From Aurantiochytrium sp. KH105 (Eukaryota; Sar; Bigyra; Thraustochytrida; Thraustochytriidae), in NCBI GenBank assembly GCA_003116975.1, contig BGKB01000011.1, positions 1 to 64,000 of the forward strand: a stretch of 64,000 nt of DNA. The letters run 5' to 3'. The notes beneath the pieces are model-generated. The model was not told the DNA's origin. It searched no databases and saw nothing but the letters and a program-made list of their open reading frames with translations. Below, one piece after another: positions 40,301 through 48,000 of this stretch. Numbering within the stretch: the stretch's first letter is position 1; each line of letters starts with the position of its first letter. The translations under genes and the position numbers were made by a program.

Positions 40301-43069
40301 GAAGCCCCCGTGTCCACGCAGAGCGGTGGCACACATCAGTGGCGATCAGCGCTTGCACTCGTGCAACCCGAGGTGGAGCGCGCCCGAGAAGAAATTGAAA
40401 ATCTCGAGACTGTGAGCCAGCTCAGACAGGCTCTTGCTTGCGGGCAGGCTCCTGGGCATTTTGGGTACCTGCGCATCGAGCGCGCGGACTTGCGTGCTCT
40501 GGACAAGGCATTGGGGCGGGCTTCTCGGATTCGATGCCGCTCCGAAGAAGCCGTGGCGTTGCGCAAGACTGCCAGCTTGCTCCGACAGCTGCGCGCCGCG
40601 GTGATAAATGCAGACTTTGTGACGGCCTCCGTTGTGCTCTCAGAAGCACAAACCTACGCCGCAAGTCAAGGTGAGGGCGGCGCGGCAAACGCGTCGGCGA
40701 TTTCATTGTATCACCGTCTTCCCGTAGCAGGCGCAGAGATGGAACTTTTGCACCATGAGGTACAAAATCAGCTCGTGTGCCGCGCTCTCAAAACAGCACT
40801 TCGGTCGGGCGCCATAACGGGCCGTGTGGGCGCCGTAAGTATTGCCAGTTCGAATGTGCAGAGCCTGGAACGCGCAATGACCAAGGCGGAGTCCCTTGCG
40901 CGCATCACGGATGAGACGCGAGCGCTCGTACACTCTTGCAGGGCCGTTTTGCAGCTGCGGCGTATTCTCATGGATGCGTTTTCGTCCGCTGGAGCGATGC
41001 ACGGTGTTGATGAGGCTGCCTTGGCTCCGCACATGTGGGAAGCGGCGCAGCAGGTGTTGCGAAGTGCCGTCGCCAACGTCCCTGAGGGAACGGGCGCGCT
41101 GCAAGTCGCACAGCAGGATGCGCGCAGCGGCGGCCCGGCTGGCATGGTCACGACGGCCCCAGGACCAGCGCGTCGCGGTTCGACGGCGTCTTCCTCGGCG
41201 TCGTCGGTTGCGTCGTCCCGAGCGAGCCATGCACGTCCTGATAGCCGCCCTCAAAGTGCACCGGTTGTGGGCCTGTCGGATCGTGACGCGCGGTCCTTTA
41301 GTCTCTTGTGGTGCCACCCTGATGCGCGAGGTGAATTGGCGTTGTTGCTCGACGAGATCCAACATCGTGAAGCCCTGCAGGGACTTGTACGCGCCCTTGC
41401 TTCGGGACATGCTAAATTTCTTGGTGGTTTCGTAGATGTAGCGACGGTGAAAACGGGTGCTTTGGATGCGGCGATCGCAACAGCCAAAAAGGTGCCTGCG
41501 CGTACCGATGAACTCACCTCCTTACAACTTTCAGCAAGCATTGTTCTGCGCTGTCGCGAGGCTCTTCTTGATGGAAGCTGGCAGGACCTCGACAACATGC
41601 TTCGCGACTGCACGGACTTGCGCATTCACGAGGTAGCTGCGGACGAAATGAACATGATGCGACGAGAAACTCACCTGCACAATGTCATCAAGGGGGTGCT
41701 GGTCCGCTTGCAAGATGCAACGAAAAACCGAGACGTAGGGGCTTTAGAGCACGCCCTCGAAGAGGCGGAAACCTTGCGACTGGGCGCGAGCCCGGATCTG
41801 CACGTGCTCTCGCGTGTGAACAAGGCGCGGCAATTACTTGATCGCCTCATGGTCGTGGATGAACGTCTTGATCAGTGCGTACAGCGCGCTGATTTGCGCG
41901 GTCTGGAATCGTCTCTCGAGGAAGCGCGCCGTCTCAAGTACAGTCCGCGCGCGGCGGCGGCCGCCATTGATTTGCGCGATCGTCTTCAAGCAGCATACTC
42001 CCAGGCAGAGCGGGCCGTGGAGTCTGTGGATGCTACGGCAATGCGCGCACTGCTTGAGCAAGCGAGGCGCGAGCGTATCGATCTGCCACGCATGGCTGAA
42101 ATGCGGAGGCTGTTGTCGATGCCTCCCGCGCAGCTTGAGCGACTGCGGCTCAACGCCGCGGTGGAACGGGGCGACGAAGACACGGTGGTGAAGGTGACAA
42201 CGAGCATCAAGACGCGCTTCTTTGAGCAGGAGGCGACGCGCGAGAAGCATCGTTTGGAGCTCTTTCCCGCGCTCAAGAGCCCTTCCGAGTTTGCGGCCAA
42301 CACTGGCGCGGTTGGACCAGGTTTGGCGTCGGGCATGCTCTCGCATTCTTCATCGCCCATTCCGACATCACTATCGCGTCTACCGTCGACACCGGCGACC
42401 TCGCTTGCGGTGAAAGTTTTCCGGGCGCTTTTGGGCTACATGGGAGACCGCGAGTACTCGTATCCTGCGTCCTTGGCGCAGGAGATTTTGCAGGTCGGTC
42501 TCGCCGTGACTGAGCTCCGCGATGAGATTCTTCTTCAGATGCTCAAGCAGCTTTCGGACAATCCCTCGCCAAAGTCGCGTCAGCGTGGCTGGCTACTTCT
42601 GAGTTTGGCGCTTCGCACGTTTCCTCCGTCTGAGCTCTTTGAGAATTTTTTCGAGCTTTGGTTGCGTCGCAAGGGTGTCGAGCTGCGTGCGCGTGCCGGC
42701 TCGAGCGAGGCCAACAACTGGGCTCATTTGTGTTTGAACCAGATGCACCGCATTGTTTTCCGCGGCCCAGCCGAGGCCATTCCGCCGCTCGACGAAGTGC
42801 ACCATCTCTTGCACGTGAATCCATCCGAGCACAGCCGTCTCACGGCGTCGCCTGCCGCGGTGGCAGGGGGCAAGTCATATCCCAGTCGGGGAACTCTGCA
42901 CGATCAAGATCGCGGTGATGCAGAAGGCGAACGAGGTTATCTGCAGCAACAGCAGGAGCAGCACCAATTGCACCAATCGCAGCAGCAGCAGCAGCAACAA
43001 CAACAACCGCGGCGGCATCAACAGCGTCTTCCCTCGCGCCTCGACATTCCACCCTACGAGTATTCGTGA
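31385..43069 (+). CDS. Giant WW-motor-repeat-MyTH4 myosin
   Basis: A 3,894-residue unconventional myosin in one uninterrupted frame, an actin-based ATP-driven motor. Residues about 70-101 form a WW domain (WSEHTTAEGATYYFN then TTWDTP). The motor spans about 177-885: P-loop GESGSGKT at 267-274, switch I NSSRFGK near 319, switch II DIFGFE near 557, then YIRCIKPNNEK and YSGVFEAIEIRKQGFPFR near the converter. One IQ motif (ITRIARGHLARCRV) follows near 905. Residues about 1090-3440 are about 17 degenerate helical repeats of 100-150 residues, interrupted by an acidic/Ser/Arg-rich linker near 2760-2900. MyTH4 lies at about 3673-3797 (ILLQMLKQLSDNP, RGWLLLSLALRTFPP). The tail is Gln-rich and has no visible FERM. 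The ATG at 31385 gives the WW domain a short disordered leader. Confidence 0.93.
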   Translation: MPSKTATTSTSKRAARAAIHEPPSPPSPSQQPLTTDQVRERIRRGSLSLSRGVAALARAQSEGPTEDEIEAAWSEHTTAEGATYYFNSLTRKTTWDTPTDFALRETRRKSGANILAESGSWAWVRDEIFCFAPAQNVSGTTDLFVTLDGREIRVDSPDDILGPVLDIDRVNKDTDDMVKMQVINHATVLQNLRLRTERDNYFTNVGTILVSVNPFKWINDLYTEDQFALYRERVVGDEVPPHFFEIADNAFRGLREERKSQSIIISGESGSGKTEATKKCLQYLADVAASAATGLENKLLATNPILEAFGNAKTLRNGNSSRFGKWTAVKFDGRDRIAGGRIVNYLLEKSRVATQIKGERNFHIFYQLVKGANDKQRAALRLPKACSQLNYLNAGTCTEIPGVDDAEAFAETTEALDELGFSPQEQMDIFRVATGVMWMGNVEFAPPLGAAAEDACEVRLPSSEAAIKATCDLLGFSREEFLSNVTNRIRSMGGQVIASPLSAQAAAESCAALAKEIYGRLFDWLVEHVNKTLAGESPQGGASGPFDAPGRMIGALDIFGFEIFEHNSFEQLCINFANEKLQQHFNQHTFKTEQRVYEAEGIDFVTPPFEDNADVLSLLEDKPRGLFVLLDEECVLPRGSDASYASKVAQFHGTASGGDSHPRFQAGPKLRAKRELSFAVEHYAGLVVYSALGFLEKNKDDLRENLVSLARGATNALMASALFPASSVEDDGTVTTSNANSSGSGRRRHKTQAGFFCRQLDGLMTTLDATSPHYIRCIKPNNEKAPDRFDPFLCLEQLRYSGVFEAIEIRKQGFPFRRTHDVFYRRFRVFSSDDFKTHREPSLVGSAKDRCKALLEDLLKTSENDPQVDLTDCRLGKTMVLYRAPEHLYLEAHRERARDRAGGDITRIARGHLARCRVAAFRDVQRELREAVDSRELMDISEAVAAAEEKVKPPFNLHKEIQEARDVMAVIEDELQLCAQVEDLEAAIQDKPAAAAERYEEIEDVLTACEKMQIARKYPELQSTIADFDRRIQGVRNLIQAKKDLRAATRASYKPELVRAIQKAKALQEDHGSPFCEQELKAARDRLDHVVREEKLIESLVSGLGKGGPQGLPGKLDLSVISTKSLRKAWTKAAAAREELTPRGRSLADVAELVLALRESLQGSDWDSTESLLARAMKLDEDGDLDRFHIPRDEIDLCKGELACYTIVAEISSAMQYDTVRGDASKPDFSQASTKRLRDDIEDAKMLESPAEVAHAVIASAERHARLRDAAVNTHWETMATLLDGDHDTLNEGLNSEDRYARIFLDAVKPEQELLKKLYFAHVLETRASEALAKRAISGQVGKLKVNPKPTRELDAVVSWVKKHLGGSGPSARSAALLILVQHVRSIRADLERSSDDRSILERVTEARKLATKHSAPEACKDELKLVLHDLTEKDCVRILAKAAKAPGAVAGTVGSIKVAGVSADPLDQALKEAQSKLAAVGADPQPHSKEAAQAFYGARELANLRRAILNDDWDMVESVLLAGGDHKDPDEDPLEATEKELQLIQDELNNRTIIAELTRALSSGGAQGKVGNLDLDGIEVDALQADVDDANELGCKTREAKDLLENANLVLRLRRGLVSQDWEMIEHALEEARFKRVIPAAEAEVKLATKELHNRRIMHALQHALKSGGPSGTAENLRVDTITFHVLDEALALAQKLRCESKSAQCLFGACKIVRAGRAALSEKRFLQLGQLVEDAERQGFLIVEDGRNDTNDEAEEVKREAVGPAQRELSLMREKFEDESMCRDLAEALAEGQPSGRIGAIDLSSVKLGVLLNATEKYSMLEPRSTRAAQLLESAKVSVSLREALLAGPDWASAEAILERHAPEAIIEEHGFGLVESVEAEANLVRDEIEHRAVMSTLSGAIRHGAVSGSIGALDLDLLSVEILNEAIEAVKKMNCKSPESKQLFETAKALRDVRACVAQADAATSAEGQPDAVTWLGAVQVSLDKARKISVAQEAAEELKLIQDHVDDIKIIRELCAALRQGAVQGKLGQADSNSCELERLESALQCVHTLVCKTERAKKLEKTAKLVAVFRSALVADGWDGFSQLLNKQLGVSVEGGSPPDHFAGHADEAREEFQRLVDECRERTAASRLKHALENGSVRGTPGEANLSDLDTQGLEHAIALARRAGKHLSQPTKDLTRVAETLLLVRQGFEHGGREQDEVEAIASALARIPSFTRVGEAALSESTTKELELAQDHVHDFRIRKTIREAIRSGHGGDPLRIAAVDTSGLRDALSAVNAGLGGAKSREARDLVDGAELILKLRTALLQRDFDDLRFVLGDAIDNEGISRMPNAEEQVYHARGLLVSHETVKTLGEAVRDGSVLGGGDRRDREDQSAADDEENDREVSSQALREALANVEKQVGGQYDPEVLKLCELCEHLAELRDVYLTSSAKRWASVDAELTAMQNCMLVLDDQRRRQHGIESSDANTESEHAAAIEKVEGEVRAEFQEIHDRAEDRLAQRMILEAMAEGGLQGRVGAVATSSVSVASLEAAVHAASNARKPSSRTKIMLREAKELLSLRKAMLADQWQTVYNVVRTWRENTPDRAVSSSSTMQMTLAEETQLEALQLFSSERRLAGDEATRRVVVDELSHALANGGVRGAPGELSTQHVSVAQLNRAIAHALEIGVTTPDAQQLMLAAHTVRQIRNGILASPDEGGGDGRVDCPLVRDALRICEEEQDADSDLPEVARREIVLIKHELEDQDAAKALSDALAWSEASSDDEYEEEGQDLAARSHLQVVSDHAPEDERNNEDVKEEDDDDDDDDDDNIDVNDRQDKSEDNEAMERNSEETESARDEAEAKLRRAEEKQSVQRAAGEMARRTSASSSSSSSSSSPAARTSAKAPARSQRSRRRRRKFSRYAPSRVSVEKVNSAIARTQEGRCHTVYSSALYKLAFLIRDMRLACLETAWAQASACIASIDKMRDRIRSQEAPVSTQSGGTHQWRSALALVQPEVERAREEIENLETVSQLRQALACGQAPGHFGYLRIERADLRALDKALGRASRIRCRSEEAVALRKTASLLRQLRAAVINADFVTASVVLSEAQTYAASQGEGGAANASAISLYHRLPVAGAEMELLHHEVQNQLVCRALKTALRSGAITGRVGAVSIASSNVQSLERAMTKAESLARITDETRALVHSCRAVLQLRRILMDAFSSAGAMHGVDEAALAPHMWEAAQQVLRSAVANVPEGTGALQVAQQDARSGGPAGMVTTAPGPARRGSTASSSASSVASSRASHARPDSRPQSAPVVGLSDRDARSFSLLWCHPDARGELALLLDEIQHREALQGLVRALASGHAKFLGGFVDVATVKTGALDAAIATAKKVPARTDELTSLQLSASIVLRCREALLDGSWQDLDNMLRDCTDLRIHEVAADEMNMMRRETHLHNVIKGVLVRLQDATKNRDVGALEHALEEAETLRLGASPDLHVLSRVNKARQLLDRLMVVDERLDQCVQRADLRGLESSLEEARRLKYSPRAAAAAIDLRDRLQAAYSQAERAVESVDATAMRALLEQARRERIDLPRMAEMRRLLSMPPAQLERLRLNAAVERGDEDTVVKVTTSIKTRFFEQEATREKHRLELFPALKSPSEFAANTGAVGPGLASGMLSHSSSPIPTSLSRLPSTPATSLAVKVFRALLGYMGDREYSYPASLAQEILQVGLAVTELRDEILLQMLKQLSDNPSPKSRQRGWLLLSLALRTFPPSELFENFFELWLRRKGVELRARAGSSEANNWAHLCLNQMHRIVFRGPAEAIPPLDEVHHLLHVNPSEHSRLTASPAAVAGGKSYPSRGTLHDQDRGDAEGERGYLQQQQEQHQLHQSQQQQQQQQQPRRHQQRLPSRLDIPPYEYS
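34660..41750 (+). repeat. Array of about 17 coding repeats in the myosin tail
   Basis: Each unit starts with an ALxxG..G..G glycine motif (ALSSGGAQGKVGNLDLDG, ALKSGGPSGTAENLRV, ALRSGAITGRVGAVSIAS). A helix of the form L..A...A..L..KS.EA..L follows, then a conserved LR.AL...DW..VE..L segment and a charged spacer. Copies are strongly diverged, so the array is old. The linker at about 39660-40090 splits it into blocks of about 14 and 3. Confidence 0.88.
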
Positions 43070-43128
43070 TGAATGAATGAATGAATGAATGAATGTATGA
43101 TCGAACGAACGAACGAACGAACGAATGA
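43070..43128. repeat. TGAA and CGAA microsatellites abutting the myosin stop
   Basis: TGAA units begin directly after the myosin stop codon and, after a short break, become CGAA/GAAC units. The array would be transcribed at the start of the 3' untranslated region. Confidence 0.95.
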
Positions 43129-43948
43129 ACACCACTCACATCAATCTGTCATCTTCTTTTCTTTGTGACATCTTGTCTCCTCTGTTCGCCGGGTGCCATT
43201 GTGGCTCTCGTAGCCGCATCGTTCGGCTCCTCTTGCGTTAGAGCACATGGCCGCCCCTGCCCTGCCCGTTCCCGTTTTCACTCTAGTATGCGTTACGGCA
43301 TAAGGCCTATAGTGTACTACCTCCTGCGCATCGTCCAGCAAAGTGAGCGAGCGAGTGTCCCTCCCTCCCTCCCTCCCTCCCTCCCTCCGAGGCCTGTTGT
43401 GTGCGCGTCCCTCCCTCGCCCTCGCCCCGCGCCGCTGCCTCCCGCGCCTCTGCTTGCGGCGGCGCAGCGCAGCGCAAGGCAGCGCGAGGCAGCGCGAGGC
43501 AGCGCGAGGCAAGGCAGCGGGCGCGCGAGGCCGCGGCGCGGCGCGGCACGGCGCGGCATGGCATCACGCGGGCGCCCGATCGAGCGGCACGTGCTGCCCT
43601 GCTTCGCTGCCTTCCTCCCTCCTCCCTCCTCCCTTCCCCGCTCTTCTGCGCTCGCTCGCACGCGCTCGCAGGCAGCAGCGGCAGGCAGGCAGGCAGACCG
43701 CAAAGGAGCCGCGCGGCCAGCACGCGCAGCGAGCGGCGGAGGCGCGCGGAGAGCGCGGAGGAGCCTCGCGAGGAGGGCGCGAGGAGGGCCGGCGGGAGGG
43801 CGGAGGGAGGGGCCGCGTGCTGCGGAGATCGATCGCCTCGGAACGAATCGACCTGCCTCTGGCGGGTTTGAACGATTTCAAATCGCGTTGACTTGGTGAT
43901 CGATCGCCGGCGCGTCGGGCGCCTGCGCGGGCGGCGAGGGAGGGCGAG
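43129..43948. other. GC-rich intergenic region upstream of the LRR gene
   Basis: Contains CCCT units (43367-43388), an imperfect period-10 array of a GGCAGCGCGA-type unit (about 43476-43525), and several Arg/Ala-rich frames on both strands that I reject as genes. It ends at the LRR gene start. Confidence 0.6.
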
Positions 43949-46147
43949 ATGCAGCGCAAGGCGGCGCCCCGCGCGGGGGACGCGGGCGGCGGCGAGACGG
44001 AGTCGCGGTCGGCCGCAGCAGCCTCGAGGTCGGGCAGCCTGGTCGCGGGCATGTTCAACATGATCAAGCGGCGCGCGACGAGGACCGGCGCCAGCGCAGC
44101 GCGCACGCCCGTCGACGAGGAGATGGCGGGGTCGCGAGACAGGACCGCGGACCAGGACGGGGAGATCTTCTGCGAGAATCCCGACGAAGAGGTCCAGTTG
44201 GCCCTCGACTCCCTCGAGGACGACGCGCGTGAGTTCGACCTGCCGACCGCGGCGTCCTCCTCCGCGGGCTCGAGCAGCCCCGAAAAAATGCAGACCAAGC
44301 AGCGGCACTCGCTGCGTCTGTCAAAGCGCATGTCGCTGCGCTCCTCGTCTTCCTCAGCGTCGTCGATGTCGTCATCTTCGTCAGCCTCTCCCTCTGCGAT
44401 CGCAACTTCCACGAGCTCTGCCGGATTTGCTGCTGCGACCGCAGCGACAAAAGCAGGGTCCAGGATCTCGGTCAAGCGCGTCGAGGATTTCCCCTCGGTG
44501 AGGTCTTCTTCTTCCTCGCGCGACGTCGTCCGCGTGGGCAAGTCTGCCCCTGTAAACAGCACCGAACAAGATGCAAGCGTGCTGCGTCGCCTGTCCCAGT
44601 CGCTGTCGCGGCGCTCGTCGTCGTCGAGACGGAGCGAGAGCCGTCGCAAGTCGTCCTTGAGGATCTCGCAGGACTTGAAGCCTGCGTCCGAGCGCGAGCT
44701 CGCGGGACGCCTAGATGTCTGGAAGGGCAAACGTATTAGTACACGGGGATGGTCGCAGAGCAGAAAGTCGAGGCGCAGTGCGCGCAAGGCGTCAAACCCT
44801 CTCGTCGCCCAGAGCGAAACAAGCGCAGACGTAGTCATTCGCACCGATGAGGACCTCGACACGCTCTGCGAGGCCATCGAGGCCGGAGAGGCGCACTCGC
44901 TCCGATTTGCAAGCGCGTCGCCCGCCGTTCTGGAGGGCTTTGCCTCGGTGCTGGGCACCGTGCAGATCGAGGGCCTCCATACGCTGGACCTTTCGGGCGC
45001 CCAGGGCGCCGAGTCCATGGAGAAACTGCTAGACGCTCTCGGGGATGGCGCTGGAGAGACGCTCGAAGAGCTCAATGCGAGCCGCACGTCGGTTTGCCAT
45101 GTATTTGATCAATTTGCTCTCGTTTTGGAATGTATGCCGGCGCTCCGGGACTTGACGCTGCGCATGTGTCTGTTGTCTCCCTCGCAGATCAACACGCTTT
45201 CGTCAGCGCTGCTCGGCATGGACCAGCTCGAGTGCCTTGATCTCAGTGGCAACGAGCTCACCGAGGACTGTATTGGGGATCTTGTTCGAAATCTGCAGAC
45301 AGTCGAGATCCTTCGCGTCCGTGCATGTGGTATTGACGATGCAGGCATGGCATCCATGTGCGCGGGGCTCAAGAAGAACGAGGTGATGTCCACGCTTGAT
45401 CTGAGCGGAAATCCGTTCTCGAGTGGCGCGTGCCAGGCGCTCGCGAGGCTTTTGGGTTCGTCGACCTCTGCTCTGGCCCATCTCGACTTGAGCTACACTG
45501 GCATTGATGAAGATGGCGTGGCCATGCTGTGTGGCGCGCTGACCAAGTCTCGCTCACAGTTGCGGTCGTTGGATCTGCGATCCTGCGCGCTGGGCGTTGA
45601 GGGTTGCTTTGCCCTTGGAGAAGCGCTCGAATCCAACGAAACACTCGAAACGCTGACGGTCGGTGGTCCCTTGCTGCCGCCTCACACGACGCACGGCGTC
45701 TGTGACGAAGGCGTGGCGCGCCTCATTGAGATGCTGCGTGCGAACGAGGGTTTGACAACGCTGACGATTGCCGAGGGTTCCGTGAGCGCGGATGCTCAGT
45801 ATGTGGTGTCCCAGCTCGCCAGCACGCCTGTTGAGGACCGCACGGCACGTCTCGCAGAGATGTTTCTCGTTGACAAGGACGAAGGCGCGACGCTAAGCGT
45901 GCTGGGCGCTGCAGGCCGTGCAAGTGTCAGGCGCTTGAGTCGGGGTGCTTCCAGTTTGATCAGCGAGGATGATTGTGTAGATGGCCAAGCGCTCACTGAC
46001 ATGGCTTTTACCATGTCTGTGGGCGAGGCTGCAGTCCATGCGGCTTGCATGGCCTGGCTTCAGGAAGCCGGTCACAAGGTTTCCAAATTCCCTACGTTGG
46101 GTGTTGCCCTGGACCGAGGCGAGGCGGCCGAAGACGAGGGCTATTGA
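43949..46147 (+). CDS. RI-type leucine-rich repeat protein
   Basis: A 732-residue protein. The first ~270 residues are low complexity, rich in Ser, Arg and Ala, with probable phosphorylation-type clusters. Leucine-rich repeats of the ribonuclease-inhibitor type occupy about residues 325-590 (LHTLDLSGAQG, LECLDLSGNELTEDCIG, LDLSGNPFSSGACQAL, LAHLDLSYTGIDEDG, LRSLDLRSCALGVEG). The C-terminal ~140 residues are mixed helix with no recognised domain. No signal peptide or TM is present, so it is probably a cytosolic protein-binding scaffold. The ATG at 43949 is the first in the coding frame after a GC-rich leader; a later in-frame start is possible because the N terminus is not conserved. Confidence 0.82.
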   Translation: MQRKAAPRAGDAGGGETESRSAAAASRSGSLVAGMFNMIKRRATRTGASAARTPVDEEMAGSRDRTADQDGEIFCENPDEEVQLALDSLEDDAREFDLPTAASSSAGSSSPEKMQTKQRHSLRLSKRMSLRSSSSSASSMSSSSSASPSAIATSTSSAGFAAATAATKAGSRISVKRVEDFPSVRSSSSSRDVVRVGKSAPVNSTEQDASVLRRLSQSLSRRSSSSRRSESRRKSSLRISQDLKPASERELAGRLDVWKGKRISTRGWSQSRKSRRSARKASNPLVAQSETSADVVIRTDEDLDTLCEAIEAGEAHSLRFASASPAVLEGFASVLGTVQIEGLHTLDLSGAQGAESMEKLLDALGDGAGETLEELNASRTSVCHVFDQFALVLECMPALRDLTLRMCLLSPSQINTLSSALLGMDQLECLDLSGNELTEDCIGDLVRNLQTVEILRVRACGIDDAGMASMCAGLKKNEVMSTLDLSGNPFSSGACQALARLLGSSTSALAHLDLSYTGIDEDGVAMLCGALTKSRSQLRSLDLRSCALGVEGCFALGEALESNETLETLTVGGPLLPPHTTHGVCDEGVARLIEMLRANEGLTTLTIAEGSVSADAQYVVSQLASTPVEDRTARLAEMFLVDKDEGATLSVLGAAGRASVRRLSRGASSLISEDDCVDGQALTDMAFTMSVGEAAVHAACMAWLQEAGHKVSKFPTLGVALDRGEAAEDEGY

Positions 46148-46612
46148 AAAGAGAAGCGAGGAGAAGATGAAGAATTTATTGCTAGACAACCCGCCTTGCC
46201 CAGTGCAGGTTGTGTTTGATGAAATTTGTAAGCAAATAAAAAAGAACGCTCAGTATTATGGGTGGGGCAATATGGGAATGCTTTGTGACGGAATGCCTTC
46301 GCTGCTCTCCTAAGGTGTATAAGTACGTGAGCAAAGGTCAACATCAGAAGTTTTCTTCAAAGCCGAGCCATTGGCAACAACAATAGGATTCTCATTCATG
46401 CTCGCTCAAGTCAGTTTTCTAATAACGCCCCGGGGAAAAAGAGGCCAGGTTTCGCCGATGTATGACACTGTGAATACATTCGCGAGGAGGGTTCGAAGGA
46501 AGATAAAAATGTCTGCATTTACGCGGCTCGGCTCAGTGCCGATGGCTTATGCTAGGTTGTTGTTGCTCGAATATTTCGAAGATCCTTCCGAGGACGTCTG
46601 TAGAGACGGCGC
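46148..46612. other. Convergent 3' region of LRR and VDAC genes
   Basis: About 465 AT-richer bases between converging stop codons, with an AATAAA-type polyadenylation signal near 46236 on the plus strand. No gene seen. Confidence 0.65.
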
Positions 46613-47455
46613 TTAGCCGAGGAGGAGCTGAAGACCGAACTTATGCGAGTCACCGGCAAAGTTCTTGGCGTCGACCTCGACGGAGGTGATGAGCTTGACG
46701 CCCGGGCTGACCATCTGGATGGCGTTGGCCGAGACAATACCCTTGGAGTTGAGCTTGCCCTGGAGCACGGTGGCCATGTCGAGCTTGTAGATACCGCCGA
46801 CGGTGAGGAGCTTGGAGGAGTGGTTGTAGGTGGTGGCGAGGGCAATGTCCTTGGAGTAGCGCTGGTGGAGGTTGAAGGTCAGGTCAGAGAGCTTCTTCTT
46901 GGAGGTAAGGGCAGCCACGAAGTCACCGCCGTGGTACGAGAGCGCGGCGTTGTAGTCGACGACCGACGGGGACCCATCCGTCGAATCGAAGCCGGTGTTG
47001 TAGCGGATCTCGCCACCGAGAAGGAAGTTGTCGTAGGCGAGGGTGGACGCACCGTAGAGGGTGGGGCCGTTGACGTCGCACACATCAACGCTAGTGTTGA
47101 CGGTGGCGTTGCCAGACTTGTAGTCGACGCAGAGCTCGCCGGCGGGGGGCTTGTTGGCGCCGTCCTCGGCCTTGACCGTGAAGGTCACGCCCTCGAGGGC
47201 GTTGTCGAGGGAGGCCTCGGTGGAGAAGCGGCCGTCGGTGGTCACGCACACCTTCTTCATGGTGATGCCATCGAAGGGCTTGAAGGCGGCGGAGAGCTTG
47301 CCGGCGACGCCCTTGGGCTTGAGGGTGCCCTCGGTGGTGAGGACGAGGCCGTTCACGCTCTTGGTCTTGAGCTTGAACTTGCGGTCAAAGCAGTAGTCAT
47401 TGTTGATGAGGTCGTTGGCGGCGCTGCCGACATCGCGGAACTTGACGGGGGCCAT
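46613..47455 (-). CDS. Voltage-dependent anion channel (mitochondrial porin)
   Basis: A 280-residue VDAC, the 19-strand beta-barrel of the mitochondrial outer membrane that passes ATP, ADP and other metabolites. Length is typical. The N-terminal amphipathic helix (KFRDVGSAANDLINNDYCF) is followed by alternating strand-like segments throughout, for example FKLKTKSVNGLVLTTEG, GGEIRYNTGFD and LTVGGIYKLD, the last resembling the eukaryotic porin GLK signature. The C-terminal FGLQLLLG fits the final strand. No presequence is expected or seen. GC-rich, strongly biased codons suggest high expression. The ATG at 47455 lies directly before the conserved helix. Confidence 0.95.
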   Translation of the reverse strand: MAPVKFRDVGSAANDLINNDYCFDRKFKLKTKSVNGLVLTTEGTLKPKGVAGKLSAAFKPFDGITMKKVCVTTDGRFSTEASLDNALEGVTFTVKAEDGANKPPAGELCVDYKSGNATVNTSVDVCDVNGPTLYGASTLAYDNFLLGGEIRYNTGFDSTDGSPSVVDYNAALSYHGGDFVAALTSKKKLSDLTFNLHQRYSKDIALATTYNHSSKLLTVGGIYKLDMATVLQGKLNSKGIVSANAIQMVSPGVKLITSVEVDAKNFAGDSHKFGLQLLLG

Positions 47456-47662
47456 CTTGCTTATTTGGGGAGAAAAGAGTTGCTAGGGGGCGGAGACTTG
47501 CTCTGTTTCTATTTTCGATGTGAAGAAAGTAAAGGCGCATTCAGGTGGGTCGCAAGTAGTAACAAGCTGGGTCGTCAGTCAATTTGTTCTCTCATACATT
47601 CGTCTCGATCACCGTTCTCGGCCCCCGCTCTCATCCCCGTCCCTGCTGTGCCGAACCAATCC

Positions 47663-47690
47663 CATGCCATGCCATGCCATGCCCTGCATT
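47663..47690. repeat. CCATG pentanucleotide microsatellite
   Basis: About five CCATG units, the reverse complement of the GGCAT-type array at 22060. Confidence 0.9.
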
Positions 47691-47790
47691 AGCGGCGTTG
47701 GTCGACGCCCGCCCGCCTGCCCGCCTGCCCGCCAGCCAGCCTGGCTTCGCTGGCACCAAGCAGTTTCGCATAGACAGAAAGATTGAGGGA

Positions 47791-47801
<11 letters not shown>

Positions 47802-47828
<27 letters not shown>
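47802..47828. repeat. GA dinucleotide microsatellite
   Basis: About thirteen GA units in the VDAC 5' flank. Confidence 0.94.
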
Positions 47829-47834
<6 letters not shown>

Positions 47835-47962
47835 GATTGCTGAAGAAGAGCGCTGCGCCTCACTGCTGACGCCGTGGCTCGCAACGCCGCGATCCTCCTC
47901 GATCTCCCCTCGCGCCCGCCCGGCGCGGTCTTCTCTCTCGCTCCCGCCTTCGTCTCCCCGCG

Positions 47963-48000
47963 CCTGGCCTGGCCTGGCCTGGCCTGGCCTGGCCTGGCCT
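47963..48000. repeat. GGCCT pentanucleotide microsatellite
   Basis: Seven perfect GGCCT units. Confidence 0.95.

Noticed and set aside
31385-43069. Many antisense frames of 100-350 codons within the myosin gene
   Set aside because: Expected shadows of a long GC-rich coding region; none shows a domain, and the sense frame is fully explained.
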